Below, piece by piece: positions 45,318 through 56,446 of a stretch of DNA of 64,000 bases; the first letter of the stretch is position 1, and each line of letters starts with the position of its first letter. The DNA lies in contig JBBMOL010000230.1 of assembly GCA_037954665.1 (NCBI GenBank), positions 558,001 through 622,000 of the forward strand, read 5' to 3'. Position numbers and translations under genes: made by a program. Source of the stretch: Laguncularia racemosa (taxonomy: Eukaryota; Streptophyta; Magnoliopsida; Myrtales; Combretaceae). The notes beneath the pieces were generated by a model. The model made no database searches and was not told the DNA's origin. It saw only the letters and a program-made list of their open reading frames with translations.

Positions 45318-46723
45318 CTACAACAGTCTTTTGCAAAACATAAGGTGAGTGAAAAGCAGAGTGAGAGTGAGAGAGCAAAAGACAATGAGAAGAAAAAGGA
45401 ATATAAGAGTCAAGATCAAAAGGAAAAGGAGAAGAAGGCTGGAAAGAGTGTGAGAGGCCAAGTTGAAGGGGAATCAACTTTGGTGGTGAGTGAAAAGGAG
45501 AGAGCAGCCTTGCAAAAGGAGATTTGTGTGGCAAGAGCGAGTGTAGTGAGGAGAGCATTAGTGATGAAGCAACCTATGTTGTTGCTGGTTTTTAAGGAAA
45601 CATGTTTGACTACTAACGACTTATTTAACTCTTTGCCTAGTGTGGTTGTGTCTCTTGTGCAGGACTTTGAAGATGTCTTCCCTGAAGAGATTCCGAAGGG
45701 ATTACCACCTATTCGTGGTATTGAGCAACAGATTGACCTTGTACCCGGAGCATCGATTCCAAACAAACCAGCTTATAGGAGCAATCCGGAGGAGACAAAG
45801 GAACTCCAAAGGCAGGTCGATGAACTAATGGAGAAGGGGTACGTGAGAGAGAGCATAAGTCCATGTGCAGTGCCTGTGATTTTGGTGCCTAAGAAGGATT
45901 GGACATGGAGAATGTGTGTTGACTGCCACACCATCAACAACATTACGGTAAAGTATCGTCATCCCATTCCTTGCTCAGATGACATGTTAGATGAGTTACA
46001 TGGGTCTAGTGTCTTTTCCAAAATTGATTTGAAAAGTGGATATCACCAAATTAGAATGAAAGAAGGTGATGAATGGAAAACTACATTTAAGATAAAATAT
46101 GGATTGTATGAGTGGTTAGTAATGCCTTTCGGTTTAACTAATGCACCTAGTACTTTTATGAGACTTATGAACCATGTTTTGAGGACTTTTATTGGAAAAT
46201 TTGTGGTTGTCTATTTTGATGATATTCTTATTTACAGCAAGAGTTTAGAAGATCATATGTCTCACTTGAGGGATGTTTTAGAAGTGCTTCAAAAGGAACA
46301 ATTATATGCTAACCTCAAGAAGTGCACTTTTTGCACAGACAAACTTGTGTTTCTTGGTTTTGTTGTTAGTGCGCAGGGAATACAAGTTGATGAGGAAAAG
46401 GTTCGTACGATCCAAGAATGGCCTAGTCCAACCAATGTAAGTAATGTGCGGAGTTTCCATGGACTAGCGAGTTTTTACAGGAGATTTGTGAAGGATTTCA
46501 GCACCATTGCAACACCACTTACTGAGGTAATTAAGAAGAACGTGGGGTTCAGCTGAGGAGAACAATAAAAGAAGGCCTTTCAGACGCTTAAAAATAAGCT
46601 GACTCAGGCGCCGTTACTTGCTTTACCTAACTTTGCTAAAACGTTTGAAATTGAGTGTGATACTTCAGGATTAGGTATTGGAGCAGTGCTTATGCAGGAG
46701 AGAAGACCGATTGCATTCTTTAG
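45318..46723 (+). pseudogene. pol: RT and start of RNase H of element Q, cut by S
   Basis: The longest open frame is 45345-46556. A charged linker is followed by PNKPAYRSNPEETKELQRQV, VPKKDWTWRMCVDCHTINNI, FSKIDLKSGYHQIRM, MPFGLTNAPSTFMRLMNHVL and the catalytic VVVYFDDILIYS (about 46203-46238, Asp-Asp intact). RYRRF-type thumb and RNase H start follow. Odd residues against the family pattern: W for G in KKDWTW and H for R in DCHTIN. A TGA at 46554-46556 and TAA at about 46566 lie before the RNase H start (CDTSGLGIGAVLMQERRPIA), which is cut after FFS at 46723. Confidence 0.9.
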
Positions 46724-48257
46724 TGGTCACTCGTGAAATGTACAAGTGAAACCGCTAGCAAGTATACTAGGTCACAATCAAGTAATATATGATGAGTACA
46801 GTATCGTTCCCTCGAGGACTAAAAAGATTACCAAACCTATAATAACTTATACAGATATTTAGGAAATTTAAACAGGAATCTTTTATATATTTAACTAAAG
46901 AGATTAAATTAAGTTCTATGCTAATGAGAATTATAAGATTTTTATAAATACTTCCAATTGAACAGTAGGAATTTAGAATTCACCCTAGTTATGCTAATCA
47001 AACTACCGTTAAGTTATTGAAATCAACTTATATGTGGTTATTCACGTGAGTTCAACATTTTAAACCTCAAATCAATTAGTCCACTTTCGTATCTCTAATT
47101 AACAGAGGATTCTGATATACTCTCATACATTTTTCAATGCTATGACGCCTTATGCCCTAATCTCTTAGTGAATAATTAATTAGAACATAGCTTTAATCTC
47201 TATATGAACCTAATTAAACCAATTAACGCCGCTTTCGCATTGTCTCATTAGTCTAATTAAGAATTCCTAACAAATCCTATCTCCACTTTCGTATTGATTG
47301 GATTTCTAACAATCTATTCTTATCACAATTAAATTGAAATTATAGAAATTCACAACATGAATACTCCACATATATGTCAATTTCATAACCAAACTACACT
47401 GATCATTTTAGCAAACTAGGGCTTCATCTACTATTCCCACAAACGAAATTAGCCAGCCATACAATTGATAACAACAAGACAAAATTCAATGAAAAATGTC
47501 AAAGAATCCATTAAAGACATAAAAACCAATTCACAGAAATGCAAAATATGATTAGGATAAGAAGTCACCAATATGTAGAAAATCTAGAAATAAGATCCTA
47601 AAACAACTCTTCAGAGATTTCTGACTTGATCTCAATTGATGGAAGTACAATTGAATTCAATCTTCAATTCCCTTGTAAAAAGCTAAAATTTCTCAAAACA
47701 AAGTTCTCAAATCTAAATTGTTCAAAGTCTCCTCTCCTTCCCCTGGTCGTCCTCTTCTATTCTTTCTCACCACTCCTTTTATGCTGCGCAGAAACGTACA
47801 AATTGCACAAGAATATGAAAAGTCGGCAGTCCACCACATGAGGTACGGTCGTGTGTAATGTGGTTGTTACTGCCACCACATAAACCACGGCCATGGGATA
47901 ACTCCATAAGCTTCTCGGCATTTATTTCTTTCCTTCTTCTTTTAGGCACGGCCGTGGCTCAGGGGGTAAACACACCCACCACATGAAGAACGGCCGGGGG
48001 CTATCCCCTTAAGCCTCTCGTCCTTTGTTTTTCTTTAATAGTTGTGGAAAGGAAAAACACTACATAAGGCACGGCCATATCTCATCCCTTGCTTGTGATT
48101 TCTTCATGTTTTGTATCATGTACACCTTCAAGTCCATTAATCCCTAAGATATTAACATAAATGCAATTTAAGTATCTTTTTATTGGAAATTTCTAATAAT
48201 TGACAATAATATATATACCAATCACAAGATACAACATGATAAAATATGCCTTTATCA
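46724..48257 (-). repeat. 3' LTR of element S (1534 bp)
   Basis: The plus-strand ends are TGGTCACTCG and CCTTTATCA. CACATGAGGTACGGTCGTG, CCACGGCCATGG and GGCACGGCCGTGG lie at 47836-48080. By this length the 5' LTR should end near 64368. Confidence 0.9.
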
Positions 48258-49306
48258 ACTCCCCTATACTTGAACTTCTGCTTGTCCTCAAGCAATTAAT
48301 AATCTGTCAAATGAGAATACAAAATTTTCTTTCCTCATAATCGATTTGAAAAGATGGTGCCTACCACTCTAACTAAACTGACAACATGTAATTGGTATAC
48401 TTAGAAAAAATTGAGTAGTTAATCTGGAAAGACTAACTTTTATTCCTAATGTTTAACCACCGAATTCTTATTTCAAAAGATAAATTCTCAGACCAATAAA
48501 GCAAAATACTCATTTAAACTTCAAAAGCAACTAGCAAGTATAAAATCTCTTTAATTACTTGTCTGAATAAGATAACACAAGGTTAAAGCATATGGTATCC
48601 ACTCTTCCCCTAGATTTTTTTCCTTTCTAAAATAGTCTTATTTCATTCTTTATTATTATTATTATTTTTTGCTCAGATTGACAGTGGAGTCTGACTTCAC
48701 TCTTCTGAGGGACTAAAGCCTGCCCATATCAACTAGCTTTTATTAATATATTAAAATTTTTCCTTTCCGCCCTTCACGTTATTGTGAGTTCATTGAGTCG
48801 GCACATCCCGAGCTCATCACCTAAGTGACCAGGTTTTAAAGGGACCCCTACGAACTCTTCCTCACACTAATATTTAAGTTATGATACTCTTAACTCACTT
48901 ACCTAGTCATTGGAGTAAAGGCTCTAAATATTTTATTTATTTATTTAATTTTTTTTAGGACTATTTTTATAAGGAATCACCAAGTAAAAAGTTTCCTCTA
49001 CCTCTTCTTCTAAGAGTTAAAATATTCTCAAAGCACTTCAAAAGACAAAATACAAGTTTAATTCACTTAGAAGTAAACTTGCTTGTTTTGCACTAAAGGA
49101 CTCAACCTAATTCCGAACGTTAAATTCAAGAGTCTAAACAAAAGGTCAAATTTTTCCTCAAAGATTCCACTACTAAATTTAAACTAAGTAAACCAATTAC
49201 AACAACTAATGAGTAAGGCACCAAATCAAATCAATTAGATAAAAGAAAATTTATACCACATTTCCAGATCATATTAGACTTTTCCAACACAACAGTTCAA
49301 GATAAT
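48258..49306 (-). other. PPT and 3' noncoding region of S, part downstream of R
   Basis: The PPT on the minus strand is TATAGGGGAGT directly before the LTR. No ORF. Module 2 is at 48684-48737 and module 1 at 48797-48852, in the same order as in U (module 1 first in element sense). Confidence 0.7.
49302..49306. repeat. Target-site duplication ATAAT of R (partner 54620-54624)
   Basis: ATAAT directly precedes TGATACG and directly follows CTCATCA. Confidence 0.9.
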
Positions 49307-50149
49307 TGATACGAACCACGCCAACCCGTGACGAAACCCAATACCAATACGTTCGGAAATTCGTTGCCTAAGACGCCCAAACACCTAAAGTGGAAAACCG
49401 CGACCCGTTGTCTATAAGCGAGATAAGAACCTTGGTATAAAAGTGAAGACGCCACAATCGGGATGGAAAACCGATTGATAAGTCGGGATGAACGCCACGG
49501 AAATCAATCCGATAAGTTCGAATTAAGTTCTTGGAGAACCAAGAGAGGTGCCTCTCAAAAGTGTTTTAATGTTCAATGATATCTAATCCTTGTTGTTCTA
49601 AACCCTAGGAGCTTTTATACTAGGGTTACAATTCGTGTAAAAACAAGTCCAAAAAGACGTAGTTTAGTTAAGTGACATAAAAACGCGAAACAGAACAAGC
49701 TGGCCGACAGGGGATACACGGCCTGTGTACACGCCCGTGTACTTTGGCCGTGTACTTCTCTGTGCAACTTCTGGCAACATACACACCCGTGTACTTTGAC
49801 CGTGTATCTTTCTGTGCAACTTCTGGCAACATACACGCCCGTGTACTTTAGCTGTGTATCCGTCTGTGGATTTGCTTGACTCCATACACGGCCGTGCCTT
49901 GAAAATACACGCCCTCTTCAACCCGTGTCCAGTATAACTTGTACAAAAGCAAGGGTCTTCCAATGGTTGTTCCAATCCATTCCAACTTCATGATTGCTCT
50001 AATCCTTTCTGGCTTCATGGACAACCTTTATCAACTCATTAAGTGCTTCCTTGAATCGTTTTTCTCGATTTCTTATGATCTGTCCAAGCGGCACTTCAAG
50101 AGGATCCACATTTCTTCTTTCGGCTTGGCTCTCATCCCGGATCTCATCA
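49307..50149 (-). repeat. 3' LTR of element R (843 bp)
   Basis: Partner of 53778-54619. Differences seen include GATAAG/GACAAG, CACACCCG/CACGCCCG, GCTCTAATCC/GCTCCAATCC and a one-base A indel. The last about 150 bp are coding, as the end of the Pol frame. Confidence 0.93.
49728..49930 (-). repeat. 52-53 bp tandem array with ACACG..CGTGT palindromes in the R 3' LTR (twin at about 54198-54400)
   Basis: Units start at 49728, 49780, 49832 and 49885 (the last partial). Each has TACACGCCCGTGTACTTTG, a second CCGTGTAT half, then TCTGTGCAACTTCTGGC. The regular spacing and palindromes distinguish it from simple sequence. Confidence 0.9.
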
Positions 50150-51216
50150 TTCCCCTCCTCTTGAAAAGGATTTGTCCTCAAATCATTTCCTGCATCAAAT
50201 GGACTCAGATCAGTAACATTAAACGTGACACTTACTGGATACTTACCTGGTAAATCTTTCTTGTATGCTATATCATGGATGTATTCAAGAATTTGAATTG
50301 GTCCATCGCCTCTAGGAAGTAATTTAGATCTACGTTGTACGAGAATCTGCTCTTTGCGCATGTAAACCCAAATCTAATCTCCAGGTTCAAAAACAGCTTG
50401 TTGACAACCCTTGTTGGCTTGTTTCACATACTGCTCAGCTCTTCGCTCAATATTTAGTTTTCTCACGAAATCTGTCTTAAAATCAGCTTCAAAACTCACA
50501 AACTTGTTAAATGGCAATGACAATAAATAATTAGGATTCAGTAGGTTAAAACCAAACACAATCTCAAATGGTGAACAATGAATAATGCTATTTAAAGCCC
50601 TATTACATGCAAACTCCTCAAATTGTAGGCAATCCTTCCAAGTCCTAATGTTCTTCTCTATGATTCCCCCTAACAATTGAATTAATGTCCTGTTAACCAC
50701 CTCAATTTGCCCATCAGTTTGTGGGTGACAGATAGTTGAAAACATTAGTTTAGTTCCCCACTTTTCCCACAATACTCTCCAACAATGACTCGAAATCTTT
50801 ACATCCCGATCTCTAACAATGCTACTAGGTATACCATGTGGATGTACTACCTCTCTAAAGAACAAATAAACAATATGTATAGCATCATTAGTTTTATGAT
50901 ACGGAATGAAATGAACCATTTTAGAAATCCTATTCACAACCACAAATTTAGAATCTCGACCATGCTTAGGCCTAGATAATCCTAACACAAAATCTATGGA
51001 AATATCTATCCAAGGCTCATGAGGAATGACACTATACTCATATAACCAATCTAAGAAATCATCTAAACAAGGAATAGGGTGATGATACTTTACCTTAAGG
51101 TTGTTGATGGCGCGACAGTCAACACGCATTCTCCATGTCCCATCCTTCTTAGGCACTGCACATGGACTCATGCCTTCTCTCATGTATCCCTTCTCCATTA
51201 ATTCATCAAACGGCCT
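49999..51216 (-). pseudogene. pol: Fused RT-integrase remnant of element R with CRM C-terminal extension into the LTR
   Basis: It is in the same frame as gag-protease. It begins DELMEKGYMREGMSPCAVPK, keeps KKDGTWRMRVDCRAINNLKV, then at LDDFLDWLYE (about 51050) jumps to integrase IPHEPWIDISIDFVLGLSRP. RT catalytic Asp-Asp, all RNase H and the integrase zinc-binding part are deleted. Integrase pieces kept: VRDRDVKISS, CHPQTDGQIEVVNRTL and the C-terminal FEPGD. A TAG at about 50374 follows; the frame then runs VYMRKEQILVQRRSKLLPRG, through the PPT and 150 bp into the LTR, ending NDEIRDESQAERRN, DPLEVPLGQIIRNREKRFKE and a stop at 49999. That extension is the CR-motif type tail of CRM integrases. 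Confidence 0.9.
50150..50163 (-). promoter_or_regulatory. Polypurine tract of element R
   Basis: The minus strand reads AAGAGGAGGGGAA directly before the 3' LTR start TGATGAGATCC. It is itself read as protein in the Pol extension. Confidence 0.85.
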
Positions 51217-53256
51217 TTAGAGTTCCTTCGGAAAGACATTTTCAAAGTCCTGCACAAGAGACACAACCACACTAGGCAAAGAGTTAGATAATTCGTTAGT
51301 ACTCAAACATGTTTCCCTAAAGACCAGAAACAACATAGGTTGCCTCATCACTAACGCTTTCTTTACTACACTTGCTCTTGCCACACAACTCTCCTTTTGC
51401 AAGGCTGCCCTCTCCTTTTCACTCACCACCAAAGTTGATCCCCCTTCAACTTGGCCTCTCACACTCTTTCCAGCCTTCCTCTCTTTTTCCTTTGGATCTT
51501 GACTTTTATATTCCTTTTCTTTCTCATTGTCTTTTACTCTCTCACTCTCACTCTGCTTTTCACTCACCTTATGTTTTGCAAAAGACTGTTGTAGCTGCAA
51601 TTGGTCCTCATACACTTGTTTAGGTGTTAATGGTTTAAGATTAAAGCTCTTCCTTTGGTGAACAAGCGTATACTTGTTAGAAAAGCCATCATGAACAACC
51701 TTCCTATCAAATTGCCATGGCCTCCCCAACAACACATGACATGCTTGCATTGGCACTACATCACATAACACCTCATCCTCATACCTACCAATGCGAAACC
51801 CAATTAAGGCTTGCTTACTCACCTTAATCTCACCACTATCATTCAACCACTACAATTTATATGGGCTAGGGTATCTAACAGTTTTGAGCCCCAACCTCTC
51901 AACAATAAAATTGCTCACTACATTGGTGCAACTCCCTCCATTAATGATCAAACTACAAATGTGACCTCCTAAATAACATCTAGTATGAAATATATTTTCT
52001 CTTTGCACCTCTTCTTCTTCCTTCACCTGCACATTCAAAGCTCTCTTCACTACTGCCACTAGCCTTCCCATTGCAGGCTCCTCATCATCACTAGCATCCT
52101 CTAATGGTGGCATATCATCTTCTTCACTAGCCCCCTCAGTCTCATACTCACCATCATCACGCAAAATCATCACACGCCTATTTGGACATTGACTAGCAAT
52201 ATGGCCTCTACCTTGACATTTAAAGCATCTAATGTCACGATTTCTAGAAGTAGAAGATTCGGGGTTACCTTGATTACCAGGAGTAGAACCCGCTTGCCTC
52301 AGCTCCCCTTTTGGTTTGGTGGGTAAAGGCTTTTCTTCTTTCTTCCATTGATTAGTCTTCCAAGTGGATGAACCATTACCCTGTTGAAATCGTGCACTAC
52401 TACTACCCTTCCGCTTGTACTGGTTCTCAACCTTTATAGCCATGTGAATCATATCCTCCAATTCTACATAATGCTGCAATTCAACCACATTTTGGATTTC
52501 TCTATTCAACCCAGTAAGGAATCTAGCCATTGTAGCCTCTCTATCCTCTTCTACATTCGCCCTAATCATAGTGACTTCCATCTCCTTGAAGTACTCATCT
52601 ACACTTCGGCTTCCCTGCCTCAGACTTTGCAACTTGTTGTGCAATTCACGATAGTAATATGCAGGTATAAACCGCTTTCTCATCACTCTTTTCATCTCTT
52701 CCCAAGACTCAATAAGTGGCTCGCCACTCCTTCTTCTATTCAACATTAATTGATCCCACCACACTATAGCATAATCTGAAAATTCAATGGCAGCAAGTTT
52801 CACCTTCTTTCTCCCACTATAGTTGTGACAATCAAACACCATCTCCACCTTTTTCTCCCATTCTAAATACGCCTCGGGATCATTCTTCCCTTGGAAAGGA
52901 GGAATCTTCATCTTTATGCTACTCAATTGATCATCCTCTCTATTCCTATCTCCTCTATCTTCCCAATCTCTAGTCCCTCTATTCCGACCACTATAACCTC
53001 TATAACTCCCAATAGAAGGCTCATCAAAGTCATCACCCGACATTTCATCTCCACCCCTCGGTACTCTCCTAGAACGACTCTCCCTCTTATGCCCTTGGAA
53101 TACGTTTGTGGATTGCTCTAGTCTTTGCTCCACCGTCTCATGCATTTGTTCCATTCCTTCTTGGAACATCCTCTTCATTTCTCCCCTCAACGCCTCAATT
53201 ACTAACCAAGCATCAAACCTTCCCCTCTCACCTTCCGGAGAATGTTGTCTCGACAT
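51217..53256 (-). pseudogene. gag: gag-protease of element R, one internal stop, catalytic Asp changed
   Basis: The start at 53256 gives MSRQHSPEGERGRFDAWLVI. The upstream in-frame Met (53310) lies in the leader and A and Q lack it. Gag core from MKIPPFQGKNDPEAYLEWEK through ELQHYVELEDMIHMAIKVEN, knuckle CFKCQGRGHIASQCPNRR, acidic linker, and protease where the motif reads IINGGSCTNV although A and Q read IIDGGS. The catalytic Asp is thus Asn (about 51935). An in-frame TAG at 51850-51852 stands where Q has CAG. The frame ends ENVFPKEL then TAA at 51217-51219, next to a deletion of about 114 bp relative to Q. Confidence 0.92.
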
Positions 53257-53762
53257 AGTTCCTGCAGAAAAGATTAGTACAACACAAATATATATATGAT
53301 CAAACCTCACAATACACTCCCTTACGTGTTTCGCTCAAATGATGATATCACACAGTCACTCGTGTATTCTCACAAACAACGATGATATCACTCACCAATT
53401 TCCTCTTCTCAATTCTCTTGGAACTAACCCGAACTACATCAATTTCCTTCCGTAGAATTCAAAACCAACTCTAGGGCTCGTAAAATTTTTCTCTATTTTT
53501 CTATCCGAATTTTTTTTTTGTCTCTGTTTTTTTTTTCTTTTTGGCTTTTGATCACGTTTCTCTTTTCTTTTCTTTTCCCTTCTTTTTTTTTTGGTCGTGA
53601 TTTTTACTCTTTTTTTTTTTTTTTACAATCGACTAGTAAATACTACACTATCAAAAGACAATTAATATTGCGGAATTGAACACGATAATTGATATGAATG
53701 ATTGGAGTTAGGGTTTTTGATATTACCTTCCTCAACCGAACTTGATGTTTTGACAAACCTAA
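53257..53762 (-). other. Leader of element R
   Basis: Noncoding, T-rich on the plus strand (53500-53635). Same layout as in A and Q. No gene seen. Confidence 0.65.
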
Positions 53763-53774
53763 GCTCTGATACCA
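53763..53774 (-). promoter_or_regulatory. Primer-binding site, initiator tRNA-Met (element R)
   Basis: The minus strand reads TGGTATCAGAGC, 3 nt inside the 5' LTR. Confidence 0.92.
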
Positions 53775-53777
53775 AAC

Positions 53778-54619
53778 TGATACGAACCACGCCAACCCGT
53801 GACGAAACCCAATACCAATACGTTCGGAAATTCGTTGCCTAAGACGCCCAAACACCTAAAGTGGAAAACCGCGACCCGTTGTCTATAAGCGAGACAAGAA
53901 CCTTAGTATAAAAGTGAAGACGCCACAATCGGGATGGAAAACCGATTGATAAGTCGGGATGAACGCCACGGAAATCAATCCGATAAGTTCGAATTAAGTT
54001 CTTGGAGAACCAAGAGAGGTGCCTCTCAAAAGTGTTTTAATGTTCAATGATGTCTAATCCTTGTTGTTCTAAACCCTAGGAGCTTTTATACTAGGGTTAC
54101 AATTCGTGTAAAACAAGTCCAAAACGACGTAGTTTAGTTAAGTGACATAAAAATGCGAAACAGAACAAGCTGGCCGACAGGGGATACACGGCCTGTGTAC
54201 ACGCCCGTGTACTTTGGCCGTGTACTTCTCTGTGCAACTTCTGGCAACATACACGCCCGTGTACTTTGACCGTGTATCTTTCTGTGCAACTTCTGGCAAC
54301 ATACACGCCCGTGTACTTTAGCCGTGTATCCGTCTGTGGATTTGCTTGACTCCATACACGGCCGTGCCTTGAAAATACACGCCCTCTTCAACCCGTGTCC
54401 AGTATAACTTGTACAAAAGCAAGGGTCTTCCAATGGTTGTTCCAATCCATTCCAACTTCATGATTGCTCCAATCCTTTCTGGCTTCATGGACAACCTTTA
54501 TCAACTCATTAAGTGCTTCCTTGAATCGTTTTGCTTGATTTCTTATGATCGGTCCAAGCGGCACTTCAAGAGGATCCACATTTCTTCTTTCGGCTTGGCT
54601 ATCATCCCGGATCTCATCA
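53778..54619 (-). repeat. 5' LTR of element R (842 bp)
   Basis: It runs from TGATACGAACC to GGATCTCATCA on the plus strand. Contains the 52-53 bp palindromic array at about 54198-54400 and the DPLEVPLGPIIRNQAKRFKE peptide frame (54388-54579). Confidence 0.93.
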
Positions 54620-54624
54620 ATAAT

Positions 54625-55085
54625 GGTGAAGTATAATTATCCAAAATATTCATTCCACACAAATTAACATCAACAGACATCAAAATTATCATAAATAATG
54701 GCCTATTTTATTTTTCCTTCCCCCACACTTAATTCAGACAATGTTCCTATTGTCTTTCCTAATTGCAAAAGAAAATTGATTAAACCATAAAAGTACTTTG
54801 GGAATAACAAAACTTCCCTAAGATGAAAGTGTAGCAAAGTCTCTGGAATATTTCATCATGAAAGTGCCATTGCTTTTCCATATGAACTGCACATTTTACC
54901 TTTAGTTCCTGAAGTTAGAACAAAAAAAACACAAAGAGACAAAATAGATCAAGAATATTCATAGTCTAACATCACCTATAGTGTTTAAGGAATTATTATA
55001 GTTCCAACAGAAAATAAAATAAAAGTAATTGACAAATAACATTAAGACAAGTCTTTTAAATAAAAAAAATGAACAGAATCAAGAT
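54625..55085 (-). other. 3' noncoding region of S, part upstream of R
   Basis: AT-rich, no ORF. It continues 49306 once R and one TSD copy are removed. It contains CCCCCACACTTAATTCAG at about 54720, a PPT-like GTGTGGGGG on the minus strand that is not next to an LTR. Confidence 0.55.
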
Positions 55086-56446
55086 TAATCCTCATCATCA
55101 TCAAAATCATCATCCTCTTATTCTTCATCATCAGACACTTCCTCCTCCTTGTCATCTGAACATTCCTCCTTAGAATTAGAACTTGGTTCTTCCTCCTGAG
55201 GTAGGGATATTACTCACTGGGAAGGTAGCTGTATTCTGACACTGGTGGATCGCCTTGGCGTGATCTTCATTTGAGGCCCACCTGTGGATGAACTTAGAAT
55301 TATAGCAGGAAGTTATGGTTGTGGAGGTGAAACATCCTCATCTATGCTTCCTCCACATGGAGGAATAGATACTCCCAGGGCATCACCAATTGTTTTAAAA
55401 CACTTATACATGTACTTCTTGATGCCCCTTAATTCCTTTCTTTGTTCCTGTTTAAATTCTTCCATATCTTCTTTCAATTGCGCAAAAGAGGAAGAAAGTC
55501 CTCTCCTTTCATTAACGGGAACCTCCACTCTTTGAGGACTTTGTTCGTCAGTAGATACTGGACCAAAACCCCAATACTTGAGCACCTACTCACTCATTGC
55601 TATTGAAGAACAGACCTTATCATCAGGTTCTAGAGTCGGAAACACCCCCATATTTTTTAACAGCCTAGTGATCCAGGCCCTTACATACACTCCCCTGCGT
55701 CCTTTTTCACAATTACGTCTAATGCAAATGACTGCTATTAGACCGACATTTAAACGTCAGTTCTAAATCATTGACCACATCTGCAAGCAGTCAAATGCAC
55801 TGACGATCCCTTCACTATCCACTTTTCCACTAGTGGACCTAGCAAGGATATAGTGTAGTGTTCTGTGGGTAGGATTTTTTAGTACCGATGCCCTTGATGT
55901 AGATGGATCATATCCCTTTTCTCCTATTTCAGACCACAACATAGAGGCCCTAATCTGATCGTACCAATCATATTCTAATCTGTTCATTGCGTCAGAATCC
56001 ACAAAATCTTCATCTTCATAAATGCCTAATCTCTTAATGAATTCACGCATGGACAACTTAAAATACTAACCATTGAAATAGAATGATACATTGTTATTCA
56101 TCTTCATGGTCATTGCTCTTTGAAGTTGAAATGTAGCTATAAATTCCAGGGTAGTCTTGCTGTAGATACTCTCCTTTATGTCCAATAGATTTCTCCAAGC
56201 TCTATCCTGAAACAAAAGCTCAAACTCCTGCGCAAACCCATATCTCTCAAGCAATTCCCAATTCAACACTATGTTTGGTTTAATCACCTTCTTCATTAAA
56301 ACCATATCATATCTAGCGCGATGTTCTTCCTTTAATCCCACTGGATAATGATCACACCTTTGTGGTGGAGCTGGCTCAGCAGGTGCCTTTCCCTTACGCG
56401 AACGTTTCCTTGAAGAAAATGATGCTTGGTCTCTCGGCATCTGCAC
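55086..56446 (-). pseudogene. Extra 3' ORF of element S (Athila-type third ORF), few stops
   Basis: It starts MQMPRDQASFSSRKRSRKGK, a basic N-terminus. A globular part follows: WELLERYGFAQEFELLFQDR, WRNLLDIKESIYSKTTLEFI (about 56150-56270), MREFIKRLGIYEDEDF (about 56000-56050), RTLHYILARSTSGKVDSEGI (about 55805-55870), RAWITRLLKNMGVFPTLEPD (about 55620-55680), a coiled-coil-like SSFAQLKEDMEEFKQEQRKE (about 55430-55495), and an acidic tail ending DDDFDDDED (to about 55086). Stops at 56066, 55763 and 55586 and a few others interrupt it. Same layout as in T. No signal peptide or clear membrane helix is seen. Function unknown; related plant sequences are often annotated only as putative transposon protein. 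Confidence 0.7.

Larger units (their letters stand above)
42365..46723 (+). mobile_element. Element Q: CRM-type Ty3/gypsy element, 5' half, interrupted by S
   Basis: 5' LTR, tRNA-Met PBS, leader, gag-protease, RT and the start of RNase H. It stops abruptly at 46723, where the S LTR begins. The rest of Q should lie beyond S, outside the window. Gag, protease and RT are close to A and R, so the three copies are one family. Confidence 0.9.
49307..54619 (-). mobile_element. Element R: young CRM-type deletion derivative with TSD, nested in S
   Basis: 5313 bp. LTRs 53778-54619 (5') and 49307-50149 (3') differ at only about a dozen positions by eye. TSD ATAAT occurs at 49302-49306 and 54620-54624. 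Between the LTRs: tRNA-Met PBS, leader, gag-protease, a fragment of RT joined to a fragment of integrase, and the Pol extension into the 3' LTR. The catalytic RT and all RNase H are gone. Confidence 0.94.

Noticed and set aside
47626..47841. A 71-codon ORF that occurs twice (also 63754-63969)
   Set aside because: It is duplicated because it lies in the two LTRs of S. It has no known domain and overlaps the expected transcribed leader, so I do not call it a gene.
49728..49930. Regularly spaced palindromic repeats that might suggest a CRISPR array
   Set aside because: The units are directly adjacent 52-53 bp tandem repeats without unique spacers, they sit inside an LTR present twice, and the sequence is plant DNA.
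54715..54730. PPT-like CCCCCACACTTAA in the 3' region of S
   Set aside because: No LTR start follows it on the minus strand; the working PPT of S is the one next to the LTR at 48258.
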